Assembly (NCBI GenBank): GCA_030248195.1
Contig: JASAND010026777.1
Coordinates: 1 to 64,000 of the forward strand
Origin: Trissonchulus latispiculum
Lineage: Eukaryota > Nematoda > Enoplea > Enoplida > Ironidae
Length of the DNA: 64,000 nt
Reading direction: 5' to 3'
Below are positions 12,401 through 24,459 of this stretch, in pieces. The position numbers and the translations under genes were made by a program. Each line of letters begins with the position of its first letter. The first letter of the stretch is position 1. The notes beneath the pieces were generated by a model. That model was not told where the DNA came from. It worked only from the letters and a program-made list of their open reading frames with translations, and made no database searches.

Positions 12401-15400
12401 GTGGGTCCGGTGTGTGTCAAAAATGAAAGTCTTCAAAATTGGTCATGTTTGGTATCAAATGAAAGCCCTTGGCGAGGCGATCAACTTTTGTCATTATGTA
12501 ACACCCGAAAAGTGGCTCCATCGTCCTGTGGGCGGGTGCCCCACCCACGGTGGGTCCGGTGTGGGTTAAAAATGAAAGTCTTCAAAAGTGGTCATGTTTG
12601 GTATCAAATGAAAGCCCTTGGCGAGGCGATCAACTTTTGTCATTATGCCACCCACAAAAAGTGCCCTCACGGACCTATGGGCGGGTGCCCCACCCACAGT
12701 GGGTCCCGTGGGTCAAAAATGAAAGTCTTCAAAAGTGGTCAAGTTTGGTATCAAATGAAAGCCCTTGGCAAGGCGATCAACTTTTGTCATTATGCCACCC
12801 ACAAAAAGTGCGCTCACGGACCTGTGGGCGGGTGCCCCACCCACAGTGGGTCCGGTGTGGGTCAAAAATGAAATTCTTCAAAAGTGGTCAAGTTTGGTAT
12901 CAAATGAAAGCCCTTGGCGAGGCGGTCAACTTTTGTCATTATACCACCTCCAAAAAGTGGCCCCACCGATCTGTCGGCGGGTGCCCCACCCACAGTGGGT
13001 CCGGTGTGGGTCAAAAATGAAAGTCTTCAAAAGTGGTCAAGTTTGGTATCAAATGAAAGCCCTTGGCAAGGCGATCAACTTTTGTCATTATACCACTTCC
13101 AAAAAGTGGCCCCACCGATCTGTGGGCGGGTGCCCCACCCACAGTGGGTCCGGTGTGGGTCAAAAATGAAAGTCTTCAAAAGTGGTCAAGTTTGGTATCA
13201 AATGAAAGCCCTTGGCAAGGCGATCAACTTTTGTCATTATGCCACCCACAAAAAGTGCCCTCACGGACCTGTGGGCAGGTGCCCCACCCACAGTGGTCCG
13301 GTGTGGGTCAAAAATGAAAGTCTTCAAAAGTGGTCAAGTTTGGTATCAAATGAAAGCCCTTGGCGAGGCGATCAACTTTTGTCATTATGCAACACCCGAA
13401 AAGTGGCTCCATCGTCCTGTGGGCGGGTGCCCCACCCACGGTGGGTCCGGTGTGGGTAAAAATGAAAGTCTTCATAAGTGGTCAAGTTTGGTATCAAATG
13501 AAAGCCCTTGGCAAGGCGATCAACTTTTGTCATTATAGCACCCACGAAAAGTGGTTCCATCGCTCTGCGGAGAGGGTACATTCGTGTGTTGCCAAGCGTG
13601 TAAGTTCAAAAACGCGAAAAATTGTCAACCTCTAAAATGAATGCGGCCAAGATTGTTTCATTATATCTTTAGCTAAAATGAATGTGGCAAAGATTGTTTC
13701 ATTATATATATAGCTGGAGTGGAGGTAACAATACAAAATCCTTCAGGCTTGCTATATATAAGTTAAAACCCACCCATTATGGATGGTATCACACTCTGAT
13801 ACAATACCAAAAATGAAATAGGACAAGTAGGAAAAATGCTCCTTGCAGTCGCATGAAAAAGTTAATATGAGCTATGATGGCCAACATTTAAGCGTGTCAA
13901 GGACAAGACTTAAAATGTTTAATATGAGCCAGCATCTAAATATGTAGAGGACAAGATGTAAACGTCTAACATGAGCCGCTACGTTTCTCTTGGGCTCATA
14001 TTGACGCTCACTTTGGTTACGCCTGTGGTACGTGTCCTCTAAACAGACATTATTAAACCTAGCCAGCAAAGACTGAATATTAATACTGGCGTATACGTTT
14101 AGCAAAAATCAGAATTGCCAGATTTTTCAACTTCACTTCAAAAAATGTGTTCGTTTTACGACGCTGCTTCAGATCTCACTATACGTATGTACATGTATAT
14201 AAATTATTAACAAAAGCAATCAATATAAACCTGAATAAGGAAATATAAATTAGAACTGTCACAGACGATATATACTTACCTAGTGAGATTTCATCCAGCC
14301 TTACCATCCTTGCATATGCAAACCATCCTAACCTTTTGACTATCTGAAGAAAGCCTTTGTATCTACAAAATATATTAGCCATTTCGTTTGCGTCAATATG
14401 AGCCCAAGAGAAACGTAGCGGCTCATGTTAGACGTTTACATCTTGTCCTCTACATATTTAGATGCTGGCTCATATTAAACATTTTAAGTCTTGTCCTTGA
14501 CACGCTTAAATGTTGGCCATCATAGCTCATATTAACTTTTTCATGCGACTGCAAGGAGCATTTTTCCTACTTGTTATTAACATCTACTTAGTCTCCAAAC
14601 TCTCCAAATCTACAACTAAAAATTAGTTAAATACAAAAAATCGTCTTGCGAAAATCCAAGGATAAAATCAGGATTTTTGCGATGGACGTCCCCTCACTCA
14701 GCTAAAACGCCAACATCAGTTGCAATATTTTCCTATTCTTACTGAATGCTAATCACATATTGATTCTGCTTGGGACTATAGCGGACCAGAAAAGTCCCAT
14801 CACCCAAACCAGACAGAACCTGCTGAGCCAATTCTCTGCTCATTAGGCCGGCAAACCTAGAAACATCGAAAAACGGAAACATAAAAGCATCAGAAAGATA
14901 ACTAGCACACGACTACAAAATAATCAAACTCAGCTGTACGATCTGAAAAATACAAAAAATCGATCATGTCAAATATCAACAAACAATTAGTACAAAATGT
15001 GGTTCCAGAAATAACAGCATTATAATTTTAAACTAGAAAAACAATTTAAACGATATCACCTAACCTAATTAATACAATTTTTAAGGGTCCGTTAGGACCC
15101 CCCTCCCCAACCACCCCGTCCCAAGCTAAAGTAAAATTAAAAATTAAACTAAATTAAATGTAAAAATCCCAATTAAAAAATTAACAATTACTCACCAAGG
15201 ATAGTGCTGTAGCTGCTCAAGATTAACATAATGAGAAGAGGTCAGACCTCCGGCAGGACTGCCCATAAGGGTGCCTGTGGAGCAAATCGAACTCACGGAG
15301 GAGCGCATGCTCTCTGAGCGGGTACAGCCTCCTGGGGGAGGGGCACCCAGCCCTCCCAGGGGGGAGTCCATAAGGAGTGGGGGTCGAGAGGAATTGCCAC

Positions 15401-18400
15401 CCGCAGGTGCAGAGTCACCACGATGCCAGGTGGCATGGTAGTTGGGCCCGTAGGATGCCTAGACAGAAATAATTAATTAACAATTAATTTAATAGCTTTT
15501 TAATTAACTTTTAATTAATAAAAATTAAATTGCATGCCGCAAAACTGCAATGTTACTACAAAGAATCAGGTTTTTGCTAAACTCCTTTTCGTGTAATCAT
15601 AACGTATTAAGCATAATGTCTTAGCTTAATTTGTGCCCAAACGTTATCAATCAATCACTTGAAAATAATAACTACCTATAAATGAACTTTGTTGACGCAG
15701 TTAGGAAAAAACTGTTTTTTCAAAGAATCAACTGGTCACTAATTAATTAGTCAAATTAATTAATCTATCAGCAAATGATTAATGAATACCCTTGATCGTC
15801 TAACATGGTCCGAAGGAAATAGGCCGATACGGTCTGTTCTCAGTACACGCCCCTAAAAGTTAATGAAAATTAATAAAAAACAACTTAAATGAAAACAAAA
15901 ACGAAAATAACCTGCACAATTACTCAGATCAAATACGTAAACATGATTGTTGTAGGGTCACAATTTTTTAACAAAAGGGCAAACCACGCTATAGCTAATA
16001 GTCTTTAAGCTACAGCCTGGAATGAAGCAAAAACTGAAAATGAAATCAGAAACAGGAATTTTTAGGATTTTTAATCGCCCCCTCAAAATGCGACCACTAC
16101 TACCAGACCTCCACTCACCCCCCAACTCCCCTCAAAAAAACGGGGGGGGGGGCGGGCAGGGATAGGTAGTTTGCTATATCTCCCAACCCAAAATGAGCAT
16201 CGATTATGGGGAGTAGCTCCTGCACGGTGGAGAAACTACGTCTACCTCTAGATGCCCACTCTTCGCGAGAGAATAACACTACAACAAAATTCTGAATATT
16301 TATTCAGTACAGTAAAAATTCTATTAAAAGAAAGAATTGAACGCTAAGCTTCGCTAGATTCACCAAATGCACGCTAGATAGAACCTGGAATGGTATTTCC
16401 CTATGAAGCCGGGAGGAAAACTTCTAACAAATTCTAAATCAGTATATACGTACTACAGTTTAGGTACCATTTCCGGGGGTGGGGTGTGTGAGTAATACCC
16501 GTTCAGAAGACAAGGAAAATCAATAAATCCATATCGAAAATCAACAAATCGATATCGAAAATCAACAAATCGATATCGGAAATCAATAAATCGGTATCGA
16601 AAAGCAACAAATCGATATCGAAAATCAATTAATCGATATTGGAAATCACTGAATCGATATCGAAAATCAACAAATCGGTATCGAAAACCAACAAGTCGAT
16701 ATCAAAAATCAATTAATCGATATCGGAAATCAACAAATCGATATCGAAAATCAATTAATCGATATAGAAAATCAACAAATCGATACCTTCCACCAGCCTT
16801 CCAGCTCTGTTTCAAAGTTGAGCACCTCCAGTGTGTCACCTTCGTTGAAGGCCAAAAATTCCGGACCCCCGCCATTGCCGTAGAAGGATCGAACGGCCCG
16901 AAAAAACATGCCGCCCTCTAAAATAGCCAAAAAGCAAACAAAAAATGGAAAAGAAAACAGAAAAAGTTGTAAACAGACAGCAAAAAAGCACCACTACCTG
17001 CCCCCTATACCAACCAATTACAGCAAAACTATGTAATAATTTCGGATTTTCAGCTATGTCCAATATTGTCTAAAAATCTGACGAAACTTAATTAAATTAC
17101 AGAATAAATTGTGATATCAACAGATCTAAAATAGGGACAACTGCTTGGCGCTTAAGGTTTAATTTTTTAAACAGTTGTAATTTAAAAAAGTGAGACAGCG
17201 AAAAAGGCTACGCAGTCAAGCATAGGTGTAAGAACTTCAAAAAAATTAAATTTTAGGAAAAAAAGTAGAAAAAATTTCAAAAAATCACGACATATACCTG
17301 GTCCATCCTTGTACTGCATGGTAGAGGACCGGTTGGGGAAAGACTTGGGGCGGGGTGGGGGTCGGACACGACCACACCCGTAGCAATTGTTGACACACTC
17401 TTTATGTACACACACATCACAGTCTGGAAAAAATAGCAAACTTTAGACGAAATAGAAAAACTTAGACGAAATAGAACACTTTTCCACAAAAACAAAAAAT
17501 TTACACAGAATTGCATGGCAAAATAACACCTAAAATGGTATGATAAAGATACATAGATTCTGTACATATACAAGACTTTATTACAGCTTTAAAGTGCTTT
17601 TGGAAATACAAATCAAGCTAGCAGGTCAGCAAAAGGGGTAAAATATCTGAAACCAGAAAATTTCAGAACCCAACCCAACTTTTAACTGTTAATCTTTTTC
17701 TACAAGGATCCAACATGTTGTACCGTTAAGTATACCGTATATACACTTACTTTCGCATCGGTAGCCTTGGAAGTACATTCCCCTAGAAAAAAGTAAGAAC
17801 GCAGAAAATATTTTTGGTATGCATAAGTTGTAACTTCTCAGTACAACGTAACTTGGTAATTTTACACTTAGTATCTGTCACCATATCGTCACAAAGGGTT
17901 AATACCGACCCTAGCTCACAATTAGTAAGAATTCAAGTTTTAATTCAAATTTTAATGCCACACTTTGTCAGTTAGGGGAGCGAACAGGACAAATCTTTTG
18001 GACAAATTTTCGCGTACAGGGTGTTTTTTCAGGAATTTCTCCATGGGGAGGGGGCAACTCCAGGGGGGAGGAAAGATTTTTGCAAAAACTAAGCAAGGCA
18101 AAACATTGTAGTTTTTTACGCATTTTGCAATTAAAAATCTAAAAATAGACATTTTAAAAAAATCTGCGGGGACGACTGAAAATTTTTAAAAAATAGCCTA
18201 TTTTTGGCAAAAGTTTGGGACATCCCAAAAAATCCGGAGGAGGGGAGCAAAAAATTCCGGGAACGGACGATTTCGGGAAAAGCTCAATTTCGGGGACCCC
18301 CAAAGCGAGCCCCTGCCCTGTACAAATACCTGGCACAAAACCACTGACTGACAAAAATAAAAATTAAATAAATTGAAAAATCCCAATAAACAGTCAGTTT

Positions 18401-21400
18401 AACTTTTTTTAAATACATTCATACAATTTCAGAATCAGGGAATTCAGAATACAGTTCAAGTACAGTACGGTATACTGACCGTAACAGCTTAGTGCACTGG
18501 GTACACTCTACGGCACGATCAAATGAGCTCATCTGGAAGAAGTGATCCGTGTTACGGGTGCCCTGGGGAAACACATTGTCACTAAAAACAAATAACAACA
18601 AAAACATCAACAATAAATAAAAACCGACAAGAAAATTAAGTAAATGCTGACGCTAAGAAGCCAGTACCGTCAAGGCATTAATCATAAAGAAATAATGAAA
18701 AAAACGCCTGCCAAGCTCTTAGTCCGAAACAGGAGAGAGCCAATCGGCGCTGTGAGCACTCTTACCCAGAGAGAACTAATCTCTAGAGCTTCAGCCTGGT
18801 TCTAACAGAAAAAATTCATCAATTTCAATATTACAGATTAATTATCAATTAACTATTATCAATTATGTATAACTCACTGTGCCATATTGATAGCCCGTAT
18901 CCAGCTATCCTTTGTCTCCGCAGACTTGGCATACATAGTGTATACATTTTCCATCTTCTCATGGACTAGACACCAACTATGATTCCACTGAAAAATAGAA
19001 AAAATAGACAAAAAATACATAGACAAAAAATACATTGCCAAAAAAATATAACAACAAAAAACCTGAAAATGATATCCACCTTACTACATAGCTTCCGAAA
19101 ATCCAGAATAAAGCTTTCACAAGAGCACACTGAGCATCTTCAATTATACACAGAAAAATAATTCAAATTAAAAACGTTAAAAAACTTTTAAAAAAAGATT
19201 AAAAAACCAACCTTAGGACCAGACTTCATAAATGACTTATTTTGGGTATTGTTATTCTGCTCGTTGGGTTCCACACGAAATTCGCTCAGCACTAGGGCAT
19301 CCTTATACGCATAGGTGTTACCCTAGAAAAAAAGATATACATACATGGAAAGTAGAGAAAATACACACCGCACTGTGTTAATAAATGCCCGAGTGTCTAA
19401 CTTATGCAAACTATTATGTGTTTTTTAAAAATTAAATTCTGATACAACAATCTTTTAACGTAAATTCTCAGGTAAGTAATACATTAGGTCAGCTTGACAG
19501 TTCTTAATAAAGAAAACAGAAGCATTAAAGAAAACGAAATCTATAAACGTTTGGAAAAAGAATATTACTTCTAAAAATACTGAACTACATCAGATAGGCA
19601 TACCTTCTGAGCTTTGCAGATCAATATCACCTTGTCAAAGATGAAAATATATCTGAAACAAAAAATTCACAACTTTTATAAAAATTAAAGCTAAGCAACT
19701 ACAAAAAGATATATACTATAGCACGACCAAAAAAAGTGTGTACAAACTTCGACCGTTTGTAGCAGATTAACCTTTGGAGTAAACCCCAACAATGTATATA
19801 TTTTTAGAATCCTCAGGAACTCGAGATTTCGAAAATCCGGAAAATTCCGGAATTCCGGGTTTCATTCACGGAAAATCTAAAATTTTTAGTTTTTCGCCAA
19901 ATTTTTATCGGAATCAAAATTTTGTTTTCACGATCGAATAGAGCTGGTCCCGCTGCATATTTTTGCTCTTACAAGTTTTTCACGAAAATGCACCCAGTTT
20001 CCGGAATTCCGGGTTTTCAAAATTTCCGGATTTTAAAAATTTTCTCCAATACCCACAAGATGGCTATCGTTCGAAAGCTCTTTTCGAGCTGAACAACTTT
20101 TGTAATAGAATAAACTCTTGAAAATGCACACATTTCCCGGAATTCGAGAAAACAAGATTTTCCGGGACTTTCCGGATTTTAAAAATTTTCTCCACCCCAC
20201 AATATGGGTATCATTCGAAAGCTCTTGATGAGCTGAACAAATCTTGTAATAGAAGCAACTCGCAGAAATGAGCCCAGTTCTCGGAATTCGCTAAAACCTT
20301 CTAAGCTAGTGTGAAGTTAGCACCGGCAGGAAAGATATAAATTATTCACGAGTTGCTAAGCCTAAGTGAAAATAACATTTCATTTGTTGAACGTTCAATC
20401 ATTTCGCATTACTCTTGTCTAAATTCGTAGGTCCGGATAGCTAATAGTTGTATTCCTCCATATTGGGTTGTTCAGAAGTAGTGTGGGTGTAGGTTCCTTA
20501 GTGAATGGTTGGGTTGCGAACTTTGGGTCCGAAATCTTGGGTTGCTTCGTTTTGGGCGTTGGTTAAATTCTACCTTTGTCGCTCAGCCGGCTTTTGCCGG
20601 GCGTTTTCGTGTTTGCTTAATATTTTGTCAAGTTTATAGTTTATGTTCGAAATTTATGTTTCATTCTAATTTTGTCATCAAGTTCTTGTTTAAACTGAAT
20701 AAACCGTTGTAATCTTTCCACCGATTTCTAGTTGGTCAGGACCGAACATTGCTCCAGTGTCACACACCACTGTTGTTACCTGTAATTTAGTCTTATCCTA
20801 GGGAATAAAGTCAGACAGCAACGTTTTTACTAAGATCAGTAGAGTCAAACTTCACACTAGAGTGAAATCCAGAATTCGTGAATTTCGGGGATTTGGTCCA
20901 TTTTCAGACATTGGTTCTATTACAAGATTTGTTCAGCTCATCAAGAGCTTTCGAATGATACCCATATTGTGGGGTACTGGAGAAATTTTTTAAAATCCGG
21001 AAAATTCCGGAAAATTCTGTTTTCTCGAATTCCGGGAAATGTGTGCATTTTCAAGAGTTCATTCTATTACAAAAGTTGTTCAGCTCGATAAGAGCTTTCG
21101 AATGATACCCATCTTGTGGGTATTGGAGAAAATTTTTAAAATCCGGAAATTTTGAAAACCCGGAATTCCGGAAACTGGGTGCATTTTCGTGAAAAACTTG
21201 TAAGAGCAAAAATATGCAGCGGGACCAGCTCTATACGATCGTGAAAACAAAATTCTGATTGCGATAAAAATTTGGCGAAAAACTAAAAATTTTAGATTTT
21301 CCGTGAATGAAACCCGGAATTCCGGAATTTTCCGGATTTTCGAAATCTCGAGTTCCTGAGGATTCTAAAAATATATACATTGTTGGGGTTTACTCCAAAG

Positions 21401-21837
21401 GTTAATCTGCTATAAACGGTCGAAGTTTGTACACACATTTTTTGGTCGTACTATAGTTAAAATACAAACCAAGCATGTCCAATATTTATCCAAACTATGC
21501 GAGACCCACGAACTTAAAAATTCTTAAAAATTACGTACAACTACTGGTTAAAATAAGGAGTGTTGAAAAATTTGAAAAATCTGCAACACCCCCCCCCGTT
21601 CTGGCTAGCTACCCTAGCACTATTATACGCCTGCCCCGCCCCCCCCAATTACCGTTGCTTAATCTTTTTATCCTCATGTGAACTGAGACGGAGCTCTCCA
21701 TCCTTGAGCAGTCGACCGTAGTCAACAAGGTGAGTGTTTTCGGGCATAATCAGGTCGGTAATGCTGCTCTGAATCTCTGAGAGGACACTCATGGTTTCAC
21801 AGTCACGCTTCACCTCATTGATGTAAAGGGATAGGTC
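9436..21837 (-). CDS. VAV: VAV-family Rho guanine-nucleotide exchange factor, 3' part (15 exons)
   Basis: VAV proteins are SH2-containing exchange factors that activate Rac/Rho at the plasma membrane below tyrosine-kinase receptors. Exons: 21837-21653, 19652-19604, 19322-19212, 18987-18878, 18581-18480, 17782-17751, 17423-17298, 16917-16787, 15852-15790, 15458-15196, 14856-14743, 10759-10669, 10360-10267, 10063-9930 and 9660-9436. They join in frame to 609 residues plus TAG. Domains in order: end of DH with YINEVKRD (about 1-20); PH (25-150); C1 with H-X12-C-X2-C-X13-C-X2-C-X4-H-X2-C (about 163-210); SH3 (240-303, GWWK then GLFPSDHV); a Pro/Gly/Ser linker; SH2 (391-490, FLVR in its first exon); SH3 (491-546, GWWKGK then VGYFPLAYV); and a Thr-Pro-rich tail. 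The CH, acidic and most of the DH regions are absent from the window. A 149-bp repeat element and a foldback occupy the second SH2-region intron. Confidence 0.93.
10899..13600. mobile_element. Hairpin-ended element A carrying the 149-bp array
   Basis: It begins TATCATGGGGG with an imperfect G/C hairpin followed by ATAATATGAGC (10903-10935), then CTATAAAGGCACTTTGCGG and the phrase AGCTTTCGAATGATACC (about 11040), then the tandem array. The first 600 bp match 48328-48720. The far end is not defined. It lies in the VAV intron between SH2 exons 14743 and 10759. Assignment to Helitron-like elements would be a guess from the hairpin. Confidence 0.65.
11499..13578. repeat. 149-bp tandem array, about 14 copies
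   Basis: Each unit holds CAAAAATGAAAGTCTTC, GGTATCAAATGAAAGCCC and ATCAACTTTTGTCATTAT. The last third varies (CACACCCGAAAAGTGG or CACCCACAAAAAGTGC), giving at least two unit types that are locally clustered. The reading frames that cross several units exist because the period leaves overlapping frames open; they are not genes. Related but diverged units lie at 25570-26230 and 40300-40400. Confidence 0.95.
13823..14574. mobile_element. Foldback element of the ACAAG/AATATGAG family, 752 bp
   Basis: Arms of about 180 bp (13823-14003 and 14394-14574) are almost identical inverted copies. Each has three units that begin ACAAG; the inner two have AATATGAG or AACATGAG after 12-13 bases. The inner boundary is a GAGCC...GGGCTC hairpin followed by GACGC. 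It lies in the VAV intron between the two SH2 exons 14743 and 10759. Confidence 0.88.
16521..16787. repeat. 21-bp tandem array, 12.7 copies, touching a VAV splice donor
   Basis: The unit is close to AATCAACAAATCGATATCGA. The last, partial copy provides the bases GTATCGATTTG on the minus strand, which are the 5' splice site of the first-SH3 exon (16787). Confidence 0.95.
19715..21457. mobile_element. Large palindromic (foldback) DNA element interrupted by a solo LTR
   Basis: Two arms of about 595 bp (19715-20309 and 20857-21457) are near-perfect inverted copies, from ACTATAG and a GGTCGT-type terminus inwards. Each contains repeated CCGGAATTCCGG palindromes and the phrase AGCTTTCGAATGATACC. 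Without the LTR the element would be about 1.2 kb and almost wholly self-complementary. It lies in the VAV intron between the DH-end exon and the next PH exon. Confidence 0.85.
20310..20856 (+). mobile_element. Solo LTR, 547 bp, with CTAG target duplication
   Basis: The segment begins TGTGAAGTT and ends AACTTCACA, has TG...CA ends, and is flanked on both sides by CTAG (20306-20309 and 20857-20860). It holds a TATA-like TATAAAT at 20336 and AATAAA at 20698, in the spacing expected of an LTR promoter and polyadenylation signal. No internal coding sequence accompanies it. The related sequence at about 35150 continues without any insert at this point, which supports the boundaries. The family is unknown. 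Confidence 0.82.
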
Positions 21838-21867
21838 CTATAACAGGAGGTGCAGACAAACATAGTT

Positions 21868-22213
21868 TGGGCTTATTCTTACTGGGGGGGAGGGGCCCCC
21901 TCTATAAACACCCTTCCCCCCCCCCCTTAAGAAAAGCGGGTGCCCATTTTGGTACCAATATTTGTCCTGAAAAAATCGCTCAGAAGGCCAAATTTTCAAA
22001 AATTTTCCGGCTTCGCCGGAGATTTTTAGTCGATTTTTGCCTATTTTTGCACTAAAAACTAACTTTTTTGGCGATTACTATAAAAATAGCGCAATTTTTA
22101 GCATGTTTTTAGAAAAATTTTAAAAAATTTTCGCTCCCCCCCAAATGACTCGCCCCCATGAGGGGGCCCCCAAAGACCCCCCCCCCCAAGAAACATTGCC
22201 TAGAATAAGCCCA
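21868..22213. mobile_element. Inverted-repeat G/C-run MITE, GGGCTTATTCTA type
   Basis: The ends are TGGGCTTATTC and AGAATAAGCCCA, with flanks ACATAGTT and GACAGTT that could be a decayed 8-bp duplication. It lies just upstream of the first visible VAV exon. A sister copy is at 55493-55831. Confidence 0.7.
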
Positions 22214-22480
22214 GACAGTTTCTAGAATAAAGATTACAATCACAAATTTGGGATAGGGGGGGGGGGGTAGGGCAGACCCTTTTAATTCCTTAAGGTGGCG
22301 GTATCCTTTTGTGCAGTGCTTTTGTAGCGATTCTTTAAAACGCTATAACTTTCGCAATTTTGGGAGTTGGAAGGAGCTTTATACTTCGTTTTAAAGCTTA
22401 TAATAAGGACATTCACACGAGCTTACAAAACTAGCAAAATTAGCAAAAAATTAGCAAAACTTTTCTGACATAATGGCTAA

Positions 22481-23256
22481 ATGGGTAAATGTTTATGGGA
22501 TAAATCGGATGATGGAAATATTTATCGGCATCTTGTAAGGGTGAACTGGAATTTATTGTTTGAGGGTAAAACGGTTAATGGGTCCTTATTTAAAGACAAG
22601 TGTCTAGAATTGATCAGTTTGTATGTTCCTCGTAAAGTTAGTCGCTCTAAGATTCCAAGCAGATATAAACATTCAGCGGCTGTTAAAAAGTTTTTAAATA
22701 AGAAAAAGATAGCTTTTCGTAAATATAAAGACAATGCTACTGAGGAATCCTTGCAACGCTATAAGCAGATTGCTAGATTATGCAAAATGGAAATTAAAAA
22801 AGAATCTTTGCTGAGAGAATCGAAGTTTTTGAAACAGCCAAATTCTAAAAAGTTTTTCAAGTTTGTCAATAGTTCACTTTCGTCTAGAGATAGTATATCT
22901 ATGTTGGTTGATAATCAAACTCAAATTACTGAACACCGTGATATGTCAAATGTATTTGCTAAACAGTTTTCGTCAGTATTTGTTACGGATGATAATACTA
23001 TGCCCAATCTGAGGTGTTAGTTAATGATGATGATATTCGACTGCTGGAAAATTTTGTTATTACGAGAAAACATGTGGAGGACGCTATTAAAAAAGTCAAA
23101 ACCAACTCCAGTGGGGGGCCGGATGGTTTACCTGCCATTTTTCTCAAAAGATTTTCAACTCTCCTATGCATTCCCCTCCAATTAATTTTTCAAAAATCTT
23201 TTAACGATGGTGAAATTCCTGTAGATTGGAAAACTGCCAAAGTCGTTCCCATTTAC
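22481..23256 (+). pseudogene. Non-LTR retrotransposon (CR1/Jockey-like) fragment: linker and start of RT
   Basis: The first frame (22481-23020) encodes the lysine-rich linker between endonuclease and reverse transcriptase, with KKFLNKKKIAFRKYK and NSKKFFKFVNS. A second frame, from about 23014, encodes the RT start with SSGGPDGLPAIFLK, IPLQLIFQKSFNDGEIP and DWKTAKVVPIY, so at least one frameshift separates them. The reading ends at PIY, exactly where a TCGCGA-rich element starts (23256). I see no RT sequence beyond that element. Confidence 0.85.
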
Positions 23257-23792
23257 AGTACAGCTCATTTCAAAGTGCGTTTGAAGCGAAGTCTTATATC
23301 TGGCGAAATGTCGCGAGCGCACGCGAAGTTCGCGAAGGCTTTGCGACATTCGTGTAGATTTTTCGCGACATGTCGTACGAAAATATGAATTTCGCGAAGT
23401 CGCATGCGAAGTTCGCGTAACTTCGCGAAATTTCCCAAGATTTCGCGAAAGCATTTCGCGAAATTTCTTCCACTTCGCGAAAACTCCTCGCGAATTTCGC
23501 GAAACACTTCGCGAAGTTCGCTAGCTAATGTTTTTGTTAGCTAATATGAGGGGTTTTCTCCATATCTACCAAAATTCTCGGTAAATTCTAAATTGTAGCT
23601 TTGGCTCAAAATTTTCTCTTCGCGAAATGTCGCGTAATTTACGCGATGTTGTGCGACATTTCGCGAATTTGTCGCAAAATCTGCTAAAATGTGTTGTGGA
23701 TTTACGTCTATTGGAGAGTCCTAAATTATGAAGTTTTGGCTTGCGGATATACAGAACACGAGAACACGAAAGGGAAATTAGAGCTGAGCTAT
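23256..23792 (+). mobile_element. TCGCGA-rich element, copy 1
   Basis: It starts CAGTACAGCTCATTTC within the LINE reading frame and ends near GAGCTGAGCTATA. The first 280 bp and a later stretch are crowded with TTCGCGAA/TCGCGA palindromes. An inverted copy lies at 30216-30745. The reading frames across it follow from the repeat and are not genes. Confidence 0.8.
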
Positions 23793-23801
23793 ATGTGTCA
23801 C

Positions 23802-24177
23802 CAAGAGTACATAATGATAAGAGTATGCCACAAGGCAAGCTCTATGTAATCAGAGCAAAAACTATGCTCTGCACGCTAACGGCCCAGCCCCCCGCAAATC
23901 AGACCCTAGTGACCCCCCGCAAATCAGTACCTAGGCGAAATGGGGGTTCGCTCACCCGCTCTATGTTTGTGTGCTTAAGCTCGAAAACACAAGCAGTGCG
24001 TGCGCGAATTTTGTTCCTGATTCGAGCTTTAGAACACAATAGCGCTCAAAATTCTTTGAAGTGATGGGTCTGATTTGCGGGGGGGTGGGTCGTTAGCGAG
24101 CAGAGCATAGTTTTTGCTCTGATAACATAGAGTGTGCCTAGTGGCACACTCTTATATTATATATATATGTACTCTTG
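23802..24177. mobile_element. Inverted-repeat MITE, 376 bp, TSD GTGTCAC
   Basis: The ends are CAAGAGTACATA and TATGTACTCTTG, with arms of about 110 bp that include CAGAGCAAAAACTATGCTCTG-like segments. GTGTCAC is repeated at 23795-23801 and 24178-24184. It is non-coding. Confidence 0.8.
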
Positions 24178-24459
24178 GTGTCACCTGCTTTTCCTGCGTG
24201 GTTCCCATTTCTGTTACGATTTTTCCCGAAAGTTCTTACTACTTTCTTTCAAGTATATACTTTCAAATGAAGGCAGCTTATGTATATGCCTTGCTTTTTT
24301 CCGGAAGACGGTTATTTTAAAAATGCCGATTACTCCACACCACTTGTTGCCATTGCATTCTTCTGTTCACGATATAGTCAAACGGAGAAAAACTCACTTT
24401 TTCTTTCTTGGACCAGAACTTTCGACTGGTTTGGGCTAGCACGACTTTGCTACTATATT

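Noticed and set aside
11411..13635. Series of 134-183 codon frames on the plus strand
   Set aside because: They are spaced by exactly the 149-bp repeat and repeat the same peptide; they are a product of the array.
1322..16787. CRISPR-like arrays (39-bp, 21-bp and 149-bp repeats)
   Set aside because: The copies are directly adjacent with no unique spacers, and the DNA is from an animal.
20509..20712. 67-codon frame within the solo LTR
   Set aside because: It lies wholly within the LTR and shows no similarity to a known protein.
23182..23507. Arginine-rich frames in the TCGCGA element (and 30494-30736)
   Set aside because: They come from iterated TTCGCGAA and are shared by both copies of a non-coding element.
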